Of a DNA stretch of 46,188 bases, positions 23,675 to 32,699 are shown piece by piece. The first letter of the stretch is position 1. Each line of letters starts with the position of its first letter. The notes beneath the pieces are model-generated. The model was given only the letters and a program-made list of their open reading frames with translations, was not told where the DNA came from and made no database searches. The DNA is from Flavobacteriales bacterium. Lineage in GTDB: Bacteria > Bacteroidota > Bacteroidia > Flavobacteriales > Schleiferiaceae. The position numbers were made by a program, and so were the translations under genes. The stretch lies in the NCBI GenBank assembly GCA_002737315.1, contig NSIH01000009.1, forward strand, positions 1-46,188. Reading direction: 5' to 3'.

Positions 23675-24616
23675 ATGAATCGCTTAAAATATCTTTTTGC
23701 AAGCGCAACTGTACTCTTGTCTAGCTCGTTATGGGCGCAGCAGGACGTGCAGTTTACCCAGTACTACCACAACAGACTGAGCTTTAATCCCGGAGTTGCA
23801 GGCAGCGGAGAAGGTATTTGCATCAATATGGGTCAGCGCCTACAATGGGTGGGATTCGAAGGAGCCCCGACTACTCAAAACATTAATGCGTCCATTCCAG
23901 TGGAGTTGCTTCACGGTGGAATTATGGTAAACGTTCAAAACGACCGCATCGGCTTCTTTGAAGACGTTTCTGCCGCCTTGGGCTACGCCTACCAAATGGA
24001 CCTTGGCGCAGGCCGCTTGGGACTCGGCATGTCGGTAGACTTTAAAAACAAAAACGTGCGCAACGCGCAATGGATTTACCCCGACAATCCGAGCGATCCG
24101 GCGGTCGTTGGCAGCGGAGCAACCTCTTTTACGCCTGAACTAAATTTTGGGGCCTACTATTCAACGGATGTATGGTTCGCTGGGCTTTCAACCACAAGAA
24201 TGCTGCAAAGCGACGCCCCCTTCTCCGGTAGTTCTGCCCGCTTCAAAAGCAGCCTTCACTACTTCTTAACGGGCGGTGCGTCCTTTGACCTGCCAACCTC
24301 CGTGCCCATTCGCGTTACTCCTAGCCTACTCCTCAAGTCAGACTTAAGTTCCAACCTCAGCCTGGATTTGAATGCCAACGCGATGATTATGGAGAAGATT
24401 TATGCAGGACTCGGCTACCGCAACCAAGACGCCCTAAGCATCATGCTGGGCTACCAAATCATGCCCTCTCTGAAGGCTTCCTACTCCTACGACTTGACAA
24501 CATCTTCATTAAGTGCCTATTCTTCGGGCTCTCATGAACTATTTTTATCTTATTGCTTCACCATCGAAATTCCTCCGCGCATCAACGGTAGCTACCGCAA
24601 CCCAAGATTTTTGTAA
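23675..24616 (+). CDS. PorP/SprF-family type IX secretion membrane protein
   Basis: Outer-membrane barrel of the family that tethers or assists type IX secreted adhesins. Seen: 313 aa, signal peptide to about residue 23 (SLWAQ), then the family opening QDVQFTQYYHNRLSFNPGVAG, alternating strands throughout (LGYAYQMDLGAG, LNFGAYYST, YAGLGYRNQDALSIMLGYQ), and a terminal YCFTIEIPPR. The ATG at 23675 was chosen over a TTG-initiated frame at 23666. It lies 32 nt before gldK, the arrangement seen for T9SS-linked PorP genes. PorP and SprF cannot be distinguished from sequence alone. Confidence 0.93.
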   Translation: MNRLKYLFASATVLLSSSLWAQQDVQFTQYYHNRLSFNPGVAGSGEGICINMGQRLQWVGFEGAPTTQNINASIPVELLHGGIMVNVQNDRIGFFEDVSAALGYAYQMDLGAGRLGLGMSVDFKNKNVRNAQWIYPDNPSDPAVVGSGATSFTPELNFGAYYSTDVWFAGLSTTRMLQSDAPFSGSSARFKSSLHYFLTGGASFDLPTSVPIRVTPSLLLKSDLSSNLSLDLNANAMIMEKIYAGLGYRNQDALSIMLGYQIMPSLKASYSYDLTTSSLSAYSSGSHELFLSYCFTIEIPPRINGSYRNPRFL

Positions 24617-24648
24617 TATTGCGCTCAACTTGACGTTAGTTATAGACC

Positions 24649-26082
24649 ATGAAAATATTTAAACTGGTACCATCCCTTTTCTCGACGGGCTTCGCAGCCC
24701 TAGTTCTGTCGGCCTGTTCCGGCGGAGACCACGGAGAATTAGTAGGCGTTCAAAACCGCCCCGAGTTTTACCCGTCGGACCCCTACGGAATGGTTTACAT
24801 TCCCCAAGGTCAGTTCGCCATGGGCAATTCTGACGTAGACGTGCCTGCCACGCTCACTGCCTCCACTAAATCCGTATCGGTTCCTGCATTTTACATGGAT
24901 GAAACCGAAATCACCAACAACGAGTACCGTCAATTTGTCGACTGGGTTCGGGATTCCATCCTGCGCTTCCGTCTGGCAGAGGGAATGGTGGAAGGCTACG
25001 AGTACATCAACTACGCCGATATGAACAATCCGACGTTCTACGAAGAGTTCGTAGGACTGAACTACCCAGACTCCATGCAGACCTATCTCGACTGGACGAG
25101 TCGCCTGGTTTGGGCCACCGATCGATATCCCTCCGAGGAGTACACCGAGATCATCGAGTCTATGTACCTCTCCCCCGAGGAGCGCTTCTTGGGAGGACGA
25201 AGCATCGATTCACGCCAGCTGAACTACCTGCACCTCTGGGTTGACAAGCAAAAAGCGGCCTCCAAAGAGAACCGTTGGCAGAAAGACTACCGCGATACCG
25301 ACGGCGACAATCGCACCTTCTCCTACCGCGACTACATTAAAAACGGTAAAAAAGCTTCGGATCGTTCAAGCTTCTTTGTCTCAGAAATTGTCAACGTCTA
25401 CCCTGATACCCTGGCTTGGATCTCTGACTTCACCTATTCCTTCAACGAAAACCTGCACGACAACTACTTCTGGCACCCCGCCTACGACGAGTATCCGGTG
25501 GTTGGCGTGAGCTGGAAGCAGTCTACGGCCTTTGCCAACTGGAGGACCCACTACCGCAACAGCTACTTGCGCGAGAGCAACGACTTCATCGAGAACGAGT
25601 TTCGCCTGCCTACCGAGGCGGAGTGGGAGTACGCAGCTCGTGGTGGACGCGAACTGACTACCTACCCTTGGGGTGGACCCTACACGACCAACAGCAAGGG
25701 CTGCTTTTTGGCGAACTTCAAGCCTGGGCGTGGCAATCTTGTGGCAGACGGCGGAATGCACCCAGTTAGGGTTCACAGCTATGAGCCCAACAGCTACGGC
25801 CTTTATGATATGGCCGGTAACGTCGCAGAATGGACCAGTACCGCCTTTGACGAAGCTTCGTACTACTATGTTTCTGATTTGAGTCCCGACTTTAAGTACA
25901 GTGCAGCGGAGTCTGACGCCGTAACCCTCAAGCGGAAGGTGATTCGCGGAGGATCCTGGAAGGACGTCGCCATCTTTATGCAAAACGGAATGCGCGACTA
26001 CGAGTACCAGGATACGGCTAAATCCTACATTGGATTCCGCACCGTTCAAAGCTTCTTAGGCCGTGATCGCCGAGATTTCTAA
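24649..26082 (+). CDS. gldK: Gliding motility / type IX secretion lipoprotein GldK
   Basis: Forms, with GldN, the periplasmic ring of the type IX secretion system under the outer membrane. Seen: 477 aa, lipobox LSAC with Cys23, then a formylglycine-generating-enzyme-like domain with GMVYIPQGQFAMG, the core VVGVSWKQSTAFANWR, FRLPTEAEWEYAARGG, DMAGNVAEWT and IRGGSWKD. A family-specific insertion (about residues 95-245) splits the domain. The catalytic cysteine pair of true sulfatase-modifying enzymes is not evident, as expected for a structural relative. First of the contiguous gldK-L-M-N set. Confidence 0.96.
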   Translation: MKIFKLVPSLFSTGFAALVLSACSGGDHGELVGVQNRPEFYPSDPYGMVYIPQGQFAMGNSDVDVPATLTASTKSVSVPAFYMDETEITNNEYRQFVDWVRDSILRFRLAEGMVEGYEYINYADMNNPTFYEEFVGLNYPDSMQTYLDWTSRLVWATDRYPSEEYTEIIESMYLSPEERFLGGRSIDSRQLNYLHLWVDKQKAASKENRWQKDYRDTDGDNRTFSYRDYIKNGKKASDRSSFFVSEIVNVYPDTLAWISDFTYSFNENLHDNYFWHPAYDEYPVVGVSWKQSTAFANWRTHYRNSYLRESNDFIENEFRLPTEAEWEYAARGGRELTTYPWGGPYTTNSKGCFLANFKPGRGNLVADGGMHPVRVHSYEPNSYGLYDMAGNVAEWTSTAFDEASYYYVSDLSPDFKYSAAESDAVTLKRKVIRGGSWKDVAIFMQNGMRDYEYQDTAKSYIGFRTVQSFLGRDRRDF

Positions 26083-26133
26083 ACATTTTTCTAGTTAACC
26101 TTTACCTCACTCAACCCCTAAACTTCAATCAAA

Positions 26134-26793
26134 ATGGCTATAATCGACGTTAACGGTAAGCGCTTTAAAGACTTCATGGTTAAACTCTATGGATTGGGCG
26201 CTGCAGTAGTAATTATGGGAGCATTGTTCAAAATTATTCACCTTAAAGGTGCGGATTTGATGCTCATCATTGGCCTTACCACCGAGGCCGTCATCTTTGC
26301 CATTTCTGCGTTTGAGGCCTCGCCTAAAGATTACGACTGGGCCCTAGCCTATCCAGAACTCGAGAATGATCTCGATTTCAACAAGAAAGGCCGTAAAGGA
26401 ACAGGAACTCCCACTCAGGAACTTGACCGCATGCTCGAAGAAGCTAAAATTGGCCCAGAACTCCTTGACAGTTTGTCTGCGGGCATGCGCAGGCTAAGCG
26501 ATACGGCAGCGTCCCTCAACAGCACCACCGATGCCGCAGGAGCCACTGCAAGCTACAGCCAGCAACTCGGGGCCGCAGCAAAGAATATGGAGGCGCTTAA
26601 CGCCCTTTACGCCGTGCAGCTTGAGAATTCTACTAGCCAGTTGGAGATTCAAAATACGGTGATGGAGAAGCTCAGCGCTTCAGCCCAAAACACTGATGCT
26701 CTTGCTGGTGAAGTGGCCAAGCTTAGCCAAAACTTATCGCAGCTGAACTCCGTCTACGGCAACATGCTGGCGGCGATGAACGTTCGCTCTTAA
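26134..26793 (+). CDS. gldL: Type IX secretion motor protein GldL
   Basis: Inner-membrane stator of the proton-driven motor that powers secretion and gliding with GldM. Seen: 219 aa, two N-terminal membrane helices (about 18-34 and 40-60) with acidic residues Glu51 and Glu61 on the second. These correspond by spacing to the glutamates shown important in Flavobacterium johnsoniae GldL. The rest is cytoplasmic and coiled-coil-prone (Leu/Ala/Gln-rich, from about 95). The leader upstream is A/C-rich without a Shine-Dalgarno site. Confidence 0.96.
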   Translation: MAIIDVNGKRFKDFMVKLYGLGAAVVIMGALFKIIHLKGADLMLIIGLTTEAVIFAISAFEASPKDYDWALAYPELENDLDFNKKGRKGTGTPTQELDRMLEEAKIGPELLDSLSAGMRRLSDTAASLNSTTDAAGATASYSQQLGAAAKNMEALNALYAVQLENSTSQLEIQNTVMEKLSASAQNTDALAGEVAKLSQNLSQLNSVYGNMLAAMNVRS

Positions 26794-26858
26794 TAGAGAA
26801 CCTTCTGCCCAGCACACTCAGACAGCCCTTCCTTATAATAATTTCGATATAGAACCCC

Positions 26859-28373
26859 ATGGCTTCAGGTAAAATTTCTCCGCGTCAGAAGATGATCAAC
26901 ATGATGTACCTCGTGTTGACCGCGATGCTGGCCTTGAATGTTTCCAAAGACATTCTGCGCGTGCTCGACAAGCTAGACAAGGGAATGAATGCTACCGTTA
27001 GCACTGTGGAGAGCGGAACCGCAACCATTTACAGCGCTATTGAGGCACAGGTTTCTGATAACCCGCGCGCCATTCCGATCAATGAGCGTGCCCTCAAGGT
27101 CAAGGAGGAATCCGAAAGCCTTTTTGCGCTTCTCAAGCTTACCAAAGAAGAGATGATTGCCCAAACCGGCGGATTCGACAAAGAAGGACGGTACAAGGGA
27201 TCCGACAACCGCGATGTGGGAGAAAACTACCTTTTGAACGATAAAAGCGTGGGCGGCCAAGGGAAGGCCAAAGAAATTAAAGAGCGCATCATAGCCTTCC
27301 GCAGTTTTCTGGAGACCCAGACCGACGGCGACGCAACCATGAAGCGCATTGTTGACGAAACCTTCAACCTTGAAGACGAGGTCGTTGAGGGCACTAAAAT
27401 GTCGTGGGAGCGCGCAACCTTCGCAGAGCTACCCCTTGCAGGTGTTATTCCTTTTTTGACGGACCTTCAGTCGCGCGTGCGGCGCATGGAAGCCAAGACC
27501 GTCGAGCACCTTTATGGCGAGATTGACGCCAACACCCTAAAGTTTGACAACGTTAGGGCCGTCGTTACTCCCAAGTCTACCTACGTTACCCAAGGCGATT
27601 ACCTTGAGGCCGACGTGTTTTTGGCGGCTTACGACAAAGGGCGGAATCCGCAATTTATAGGCGTTACCCCTCAGAGCGTGGAGAACGGAATAGGAAAGAT
27701 TCGCATTCAAGGATCCGGTAACGGCAGCAAGACCTTAAAAGGCAGCATGCGCATTCCGGGAAGCGATACGCCCTACCCCTTTGAGTTGACTTACACGGTT
27801 GCACCGCCCAGCGTGGTAATTTCTGCGACCAAAATGAACGTGCTCTACCGCAACGTGGACAACCCCATCGAAGTCTCGGTACCCGGAGTGGCCCCAGAGA
27901 ACCTTGTTGTTTCGGGTTCAGGAATCACGGGCAAGGCAGGCAACTACATTGCCAACGTGACCAACGTGACCGGCAAAGAAGTAGTTATCTCGGTTACGGT
28001 TAAGGAGAAGGACGGCAAATCGCGCAAAGCAGGCGAGAAGCTGTACCGTATTAAAGGCCTACCCCAGGCCGTTGGAACCGTGTTCAAAAAGAAGGAAGGC
28101 CTAATTTCTACCAGCCTTCTCGCCAAGGGGGTTGTTGAGGCCGAGTACCAAGATTTTCCCTTTGACCTACCCCTTACGGTTAAGGAATTTTGGATTAAGC
28201 TAGAGGGTAAGCCCGCAATTCAAGTGAAGGGCAATAAGGTGCCCAACGACCTTCGCGACCAGATTGAGCGCTTGCGCCCAGGGTCGTCTGTTTCCATTCG
28301 AAGAATCAAAGCGCTAACCCCACAGGGTGTTAGCATTGAGAATATTTCTAACGTAGTTCTTGACGTTCAATAG
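26859..28373 (+). CDS. gldM: Type IX secretion motor protein GldM
   Basis: Single-pass inner-membrane protein whose periplasmic domains reach GldK/GldN and transmit torque from GldL. Seen: 504 aa, the family start with SPRQKMINMMYLVLTAMLALNVS as membrane helix near residues 12-32, a helical periplasmic domain to about 220, then three beta domains (AVVTPKSTYVTQGDYLEADVF, the PSVVISATKMNVLYR stretch and a C-terminal domain from about 400). The stop is one base before gldN. Confidence 0.96.
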   Translation: MASGKISPRQKMINMMYLVLTAMLALNVSKDILRVLDKLDKGMNATVSTVESGTATIYSAIEAQVSDNPRAIPINERALKVKEESESLFALLKLTKEEMIAQTGGFDKEGRYKGSDNRDVGENYLLNDKSVGGQGKAKEIKERIIAFRSFLETQTDGDATMKRIVDETFNLEDEVVEGTKMSWERATFAELPLAGVIPFLTDLQSRVRRMEAKTVEHLYGEIDANTLKFDNVRAVVTPKSTYVTQGDYLEADVFLAAYDKGRNPQFIGVTPQSVENGIGKIRIQGSGNGSKTLKGSMRIPGSDTPYPFELTYTVAPPSVVISATKMNVLYRNVDNPIEVSVPGVAPENLVVSGSGITGKAGNYIANVTNVTGKEVVISVTVKEKDGKSRKAGEKLYRIKGLPQAVGTVFKKKEGLISTSLLAKGVVEAEYQDFPFDLPLTVKEFWIKLEGKPAIQVKGNKVPNDLRDQIERLRPGSSVSIRRIKALTPQGVSIENISNVVLDVQ

Positions 28374-28374
28374 T

Positions 28375-29199
28375 ATGAAAAACCTAGTTTCTTTAGCCGC
28401 ATTGTTTTTTGTGGGCATGACCCTCAAAGCGCAAGTTCTTTCTCCGCAAGACGACGGATTAATTCCAAAGTCAGAGATTCATACTGGCCAGGCCCGTGTA
28501 ATTCCCTATGCCCACCTGCGTCAAGACGACATGCTCTGGTCTCGCCGTAACTGGGAGCGCATTCACACCTTAGAGAAGCTCAACCACCCCCTGTACTACC
28601 CTATTCTGGCCTTGCCCGACCGCAAATCCCTGTTTGACGTGATGAAGGATGCCATTCTAAGCGAAGGAAGCATTACCGAAGTCTACGACGACGATTTGTT
28701 TTTGCGCCCCTTGACCATGAATGAGGTTTCCAAAATACTGTTCCACATTGATACTATTAAAGACAACGACGACGGTACCATTTTGGCGATTGACTCGATT
28801 GAAGTCAAATCCAACAATATTCTTGCCTGGGACATCAAGAGCGATTGGTATTTTGACAAGCAGCGGGGCGAACTCAAAAACCGGATTATCGGCATCTCGC
28901 CCGTGATCAAGGACCTTACTGATGGTGACATCATTAACCTCTTTTGGGTTTGGTTCCCCGATGCCCGCCAGGCATTTTCAACCAATGTGGCCTACAATCC
29001 CAACAACAACACAAGGCGTTTGACCTTTGATCAGATTTTTCAAATGCGCTACTTCAATGCCATTGTCATGAAAGAAGACAACGTCTACGACCGCGAAATC
29101 AAAGACTACAAGGCCAACAACCCTATGGAGCAGTTGCTGGAGTCCAAGCGAATCCGTGAGGAGATTCGCAACCGCGAGCACGACTACTGGCAGTTTTAG
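28375..29199 (+). CDS. gldN: Type IX secretion ring protein GldN
   Basis: Periplasmic partner of GldK in the secretion ring. Seen: 274 aa, signal peptide to about residue 19 (TLKAQ), then the family motifs DDMLWSRRNWERI, LNHPLYYP, YFDKQRGELKNRIIGI, and a C-terminal DNVYDREIKDYKANNPMEQLLESKRIREEIR. The ATG at 28375 was chosen because it starts a clean signal peptide 1 nt after the gldM stop; the frame opens at 28360 inside gldM. It is followed by an intrinsic terminator, which closes the gld cluster. Confidence 0.96.
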   Translation: MKNLVSLAALFFVGMTLKAQVLSPQDDGLIPKSEIHTGQARVIPYAHLRQDDMLWSRRNWERIHTLEKLNHPLYYPILALPDRKSLFDVMKDAILSEGSITEVYDDDLFLRPLTMNEVSKILFHIDTIKDNDDGTILAIDSIEVKSNNILAWDIKSDWYFDKQRGELKNRIIGISPVIKDLTDGDIINLFWVWFPDARQAFSTNVAYNPNNNTRRLTFDQIFQMRYFNAIVMKEDNVYDREIKDYKANNPMEQLLESKRIREEIRNREHDYWQF

Positions 29200-29220
29200 T
29201 CTTTTAAACGACACCTGTTT

Positions 29221-29248
29221 AGCCGCCCCATTCGGGCGGCTTTTTTTT
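29221..29248 (+). terminator. Intrinsic terminator after gldN
   Basis: An 8-bp perfect stem, AGCCGCCC (29221-29228) with GGGCGGCT (29234-29241), loop CATTC, followed by eight T residues. It lies 21 nt after the gldN stop and separates the gld cluster from the FAD oxidoreductase gene. Confidence 0.93.
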
Positions 29249-29268
29249 GACCCTACCTTGCGTGGAGT

Positions 29269-30237
29269 ATGCAGCGTGTTGCCATAGTGGGATTCGGAAT
29301 TGCGGGCAGTGCAGCGGCTCGACTAGCCCCCGAAGGCTGTACTGTGGTCGTCTTTGATGCGGGCATTCGCCGCTGCTCCTCGCGGGTTGCCACCGGATTG
29401 GTGAATCCCATTGTTTTGAAGCGACGCAGAGCCGTCTGGCGTGCAAAGGAGGCCTTAGAAGCCGCCCGAAGTCTGTATCCGGAAGAGTTTTGCAGCACGG
29501 AACCAATTTATGAAGTACTCCAAACTGCCGCAGAGGTGAACGACTGGGGCGCCCTGCGGGACCATCCTGTGCTCGGGGAATTTCTGGGCGAGCTCGTTGA
29601 TGCGCCGAAGTACGTCAGCGGACTGCAACTTGGCTTGGTCCGAGGCAGCTTTAGGCTTCGAATTGCAGCCTATTTAGACTGGGCCTCCCAACACTTCGAG
29701 ATCAGTACAGACCCCGTGGATCAACTTCGCCAACTGGACTCGGGAGCATGGCAGATCAATGAAAGCGAGGAATTCGATGCAGTGCTGCTCTGCGAAGGCT
29801 ACCAAGCTCGCTGGGCAGAGCATTTTTGGGGCGATCTGGGATTTGCGCGCACCTGGGGTCAAGGCCTCCGCATACAAAGCGAAACGAATTCTAGCCTAAT
29901 GCTTCACCGCACGCACTTTTTGGTACCAGAAGGCGACGGAAGTCAGCAGCTTGGCTCCACCTATGCCTGGGGTATTGAGCATGGCGACCTCGACCCTCCC
30001 AGGGCCGATGAAGGCCATACACAGGAACTACTGAAGTCCGCGAGGTCTTGGTTTGGGGGTGAAATTCAAGTTTTAGATGCCTGGACCGGTATTCGACCGA
30101 CCACTAAAGACCGGCGTCCGCGCTGGGGATGGCACCCCGAGCTCAAGGGACTGGGACTGCTCAACGGCTTAGGTTCGCGGGGAACCCTTCACGCTCCGCT
30201 TCTGGCCACCGAGCTTTGGAATTCCGCTAAATTTTAA
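29269..30237 (+). CDS. FAD-dependent oxidoreductase (DAO family)
   Basis: Seen: 322 aa with an N-terminal Rossmann FAD site GFGIAG (8-13), the DAO-type second motif VATGLVNPIV, a substrate-binding middle, and a C-terminal GIRPTTKDRRPRWGWHP followed by LLNGLGSRG, the usual flavin-contact end. The substrate is unknown; the fold covers D-amino-acid and glycine/sarcosine oxidases. Similar genes often follow gldN in flavobacteria, but the terminator between them suggests a separate transcript. The stop TAA and the opposite DUF983 stop share the palindrome TTAA (4-nt overlap). Confidence 0.85.
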   Translation: MQRVAIVGFGIAGSAAARLAPEGCTVVVFDAGIRRCSSRVATGLVNPIVLKRRRAVWRAKEALEAARSLYPEEFCSTEPIYEVLQTAAEVNDWGALRDHPVLGEFLGELVDAPKYVSGLQLGLVRGSFRLRIAAYLDWASQHFEISTDPVDQLRQLDSGAWQINESEEFDAVLLCEGYQARWAEHFWGDLGFARTWGQGLRIQSETNSSLMLHRTHFLVPEGDGSQQLGSTYAWGIEHGDLDPPRADEGHTQELLKSARSWFGGEIQVLDAWTGIRPTTKDRRPRWGWHPELKGLGLLNGLGSRGTLHAPLLATELWNSAKF

Positions 30238-30626
30238 GACTTTTTGACTGCCTTGGGGTCAAAACGCACAAAAATGTTTAGGTAGGTCACGCGTGCGACG
30301 CGAAACAAAAAGGGCCCGAGTGCCACTAAAGTAATCGCGAGCGCTCCCACGGTTGGCCACATAGTCCAGCCCAAGAAAACCGCAAAAGTTACATAAACCG
30401 CCACAAAAAGCGCCACGGTGTATGCATAGGAAACATACATGGCTCCGTAGTAAAAATTGGGTTCTGGCTCATACACGAGTCCGCATACGCTGCATTCTTC
30501 GTGCATATCAAACATGCTAGCCAAGCGGTAGGGATTGGGGTTTTGAAACATCTCGCCCTCGTGACACTGGGGGCATTTTGCAGCTAAAATGCTGAAGGAC
30601 TTGCTGCCTTTACCGATCAACTTCAT
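30234..30626 (-). CDS. DUF983 family membrane protein
   Basis: Conserved family without an assigned function. Seen: 130 aa, two metal-binding-like knuckles near the N-terminus (CPQCHEG at about 18-24 and CSVCGLVYEPEP at about 45-56), the family signature FYYGAMYVSYAYT, and two hydrophobic helices (about 65-87 and 92-110) ahead of a basic tail. It probably sits in the inner membrane with a zinc ribbon in the cytoplasm. Its 3' end overlaps the FAD oxidoreductase gene by 4 nt. Confidence 0.93.
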   Translation of the reverse strand: MKLIGKGSKSFSILAAKCPQCHEGEMFQNPNPYRLASMFDMHEECSVCGLVYEPEPNFYYGAMYVSYAYTVALFVAVYVTFAVFLGWTMWPTVGALAITLVALGPFLFRVARVTYLNIFVRFDPKAVKKS

Positions 30627-30654
30627 GAAATACTGGACTTAAAACTATGGACTG

Positions 30655-30662
30655 CAAATTTA
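30655..30662 (-). promoter_or_regulatory. TAnnTTTG -7 element for DUF983
   Basis: TAAATTTG on the minus strand, an exact consensus match, 28 nt before the DUF983 ATG, giving a conventional short leader. The opposite ABC-F element begins 25 bp away. Confidence 0.45.
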
Positions 30663-30686
30663 CCCGCCGCAGCCCCCTTAACGTAC

Positions 30687-30694
30687 TACTTTTG
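30687..30694 (+). promoter_or_regulatory. TAnnTTTG -7 element for the ABC-F gene
   Basis: TACTTTTG, an exact consensus match, 8 nt before the ATG at 30703. It overlaps the first base of a possible GTG start at 30694, which argues against that start. Confidence 0.5.
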
Positions 30695-30702
30695 TGACCC
30701 TC

Positions 30703-32685
30703 ATGCTGAGTATATTTCAAGTTAGCCTAAGCTTCGGCGGATCAGACCTTTTTAAAGGAGTTTCGTTCCAGGTAAATGCCAACGACCGCATCGGTCTAGT
30801 GGGCCGTAACGGCGCCGGAAAATCTACCCTCCTCAAGCTCATTGCCGGCCGGATGCGCCCCGACTCCGGGAGCATCAACTGCCCAAGCGACTTCAGCATT
30901 GGCTTCCTGACTCAGGATATGCCCCCGGCTCCCCTGTCGAGCGTCTGGGACGAGGCCGCGTCAAGCTTTGTGGAAATTAAGCGTTTAGAGGCGAACATTG
31001 AATCCATGACCCTCGAAATGGGAACCCGCACGGACTACGAAAGCGACGCCTACATGGACCTTCTCGAGCGCTTTCACCATGCTCAAGAGCGCTTTCAGCA
31101 CATAGGCGGATACACCTACCAGGCCGACCTCGAACGGGTTTTAAACGGACTCGGATTTAAATCCACTGACTTCCACCAGCCCCTAAACTCCTTCTCGGGC
31201 GGATGGCAGATGAGGGTGGAGCTGGCTAAAATCCTGCTTCAGCAGCACGACGTGCTCCTTTTGGACGAGCCCACAAACCACCTAGACATTGAATCCATCC
31301 TCTGGCTTGAGGAATTCTTGGCCCAGAGCAACCAGGCCATCATTCTGGTTTCGCACGACCGAACCTTCTTGAACAACGCGACCAACCGCACCCTCGAGCT
31401 GGTACTGGGCAAGAGCTATGACTACAATGTTCCCTACTTCAAGTACCTGACGCTCCGCGACGAAATTCGCGAAAAGCAGCGACAAGCCAAGGTGAATCAA
31501 GACAAAGAAATTAAGAATACCCAAGATTTGGTTGACCGCTTTCGCGCCAAAGCCAGCAAGGCCGCCTTTGCCCAGTCTTTGATTAAAAAACTGGACCGCA
31601 TCGAGGTTATTGAGGTTGACGACGAAGACAATAGGCAGATGCGGTTTAAGTTTCCGCCTGCACCGCATTCGGGCAAAATCAACGCCAAACTGCAGGGAAT
31701 TCACAAGCACTACGGCACCAAGCACGTGCTGAAAGGCCTTGATTTGGAGTTTGTACGGGGCCAAAAAATTGCCTTTGTCGGCCAAAACGGACAGGGAAAG
31801 TCCACTTTAGTTAAAATTCTGGCTGAAGGCCTGGAATGCGAGGGAAGCATCGAGTGGGGATACCAGGTTAAAATGGGATACTACGCTCAAAATCAGGCTG
31901 AGGTACTGGACGGAACCAAAACGGTCCTGCAGACCATTGAAGACGCGGCTCCGGACGAGATACGCAGAAACGCACGCAACCTGCTCGGGAACTTTATGTT
32001 TGGCGGAGACGACGTAGAGAAGAAAGTGCGAGTGCTGTCCGGTGGCGAACGCGGCCGACTTGCGCTCTGCCAGCTAATGCTGAATCCAATCAACCTCTTG
32101 GTTCTTGACGAGCCAACCAACCACCTGGACATGGCCGCCAAGGACGTGCTCAAGCAGGCGCTACTGCAGTTCGACGGTACCCTGATCGTTGTTTCGCACG
32201 ACCGGGAATTCATGGAAGGGCTATGCACCCTGACCTTTGAGTTTCGCGACGGCAAGGTCAAGCCTTATTTAGGCGGAATCGAGTACTTCTTAGAACAGCG
32301 CAAGCTCGAATCCCTTCGGGCCATGGAAGTTGCGGGTGCGCGCAAGGCGGCGGCCTCGGCTGCCGCTGCATCGGCTGCAGCAACCGCGACCGCAAAATCA
32401 GGCGCATCACGCAACCGAGAGGAGCAAAAACGCCTGGACGCCGAACTGCGAACCGCAGAAAAGGCAATGGAAGCCTCCGAGCGCGCCTACGAACAGGTTC
32501 AGGCCGAGCTGGACGCCCTCGATGCGGAAGTAGCTAGCCCAGAACGGTTTAAGGAACGCAGCATGGATCCTGAATTTTTTAAAGGCTACGAGGAGCTGCA
32601 GCACCGCGTTCATGCCCACTTTGAAGTTTGGGCGGAGGCTCAAGAGCGATTTAATACTGCCAAAACAGCCGCTCAAGAAGCCTGA
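30703..32685 (+). CDS. ABC-F family ATPase
   Basis: Soluble twin-ATPase that acts on ribosomes; no membrane partner is present. Seen: 661 aa with two ABC domains. Walker A motifs are GRNGAGKST (34-42) and GQNGQGKST, signature motifs are NSFSGGWQMR and VLSGGERGRL, and each Walker B reads LDEPTNHLD. The ABC-F linker between domains (about 240-320, with RFRAKASKAAFAQS) is intact. An Ala-rich spacer and a C-terminal coiled coil (about 570-655) resemble Uup. Translation or ribosome-protection function is known for the family, but the exact role here is open. No resistance context is seen. Confidence 0.93.
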   Translation: MLSIFQVSLSFGGSDLFKGVSFQVNANDRIGLVGRNGAGKSTLLKLIAGRMRPDSGSINCPSDFSIGFLTQDMPPAPLSSVWDEAASSFVEIKRLEANIESMTLEMGTRTDYESDAYMDLLERFHHAQERFQHIGGYTYQADLERVLNGLGFKSTDFHQPLNSFSGGWQMRVELAKILLQQHDVLLLDEPTNHLDIESILWLEEFLAQSNQAIILVSHDRTFLNNATNRTLELVLGKSYDYNVPYFKYLTLRDEIREKQRQAKVNQDKEIKNTQDLVDRFRAKASKAAFAQSLIKKLDRIEVIEVDDEDNRQMRFKFPPAPHSGKINAKLQGIHKHYGTKHVLKGLDLEFVRGQKIAFVGQNGQGKSTLVKILAEGLECEGSIEWGYQVKMGYYAQNQAEVLDGTKTVLQTIEDAAPDEIRRNARNLLGNFMFGGDDVEKKVRVLSGGERGRLALCQLMLNPINLLVLDEPTNHLDMAAKDVLKQALLQFDGTLIVVSHDREFMEGLCTLTFEFRDGKVKPYLGGIEYFLEQRKLESLRAMEVAGARKAAASAAAASAAATATAKSGASRNREEQKRLDAELRTAEKAMEASERAYEQVQAELDALDAEVASPERFKERSMDPEFFKGYEELQHRVHAHFEVWAEAQERFNTAKTAAQEA

Positions 32686-32687
32686 TC

Positions 32688-32695
32688 TATATTTG
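32688..32695 (+). promoter_or_regulatory. TAnnTTTG -7 element for the phosphatase gene
   Basis: TATATTTG, an exact consensus match, immediately after the ABC-F stop and 4 nt before the ATG at 32700. It would give a leaderless transcript and an independent promoter inside an apparent operon. Confidence 0.5.
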
Positions 32696-32699
32696 ACTC

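Noticed and set aside
23666-23675. TTG start for the PorP/SprF-like gene
   Set aside because: The ATG at 23675 gives a clean signal peptide, and the extra three residues have no support.
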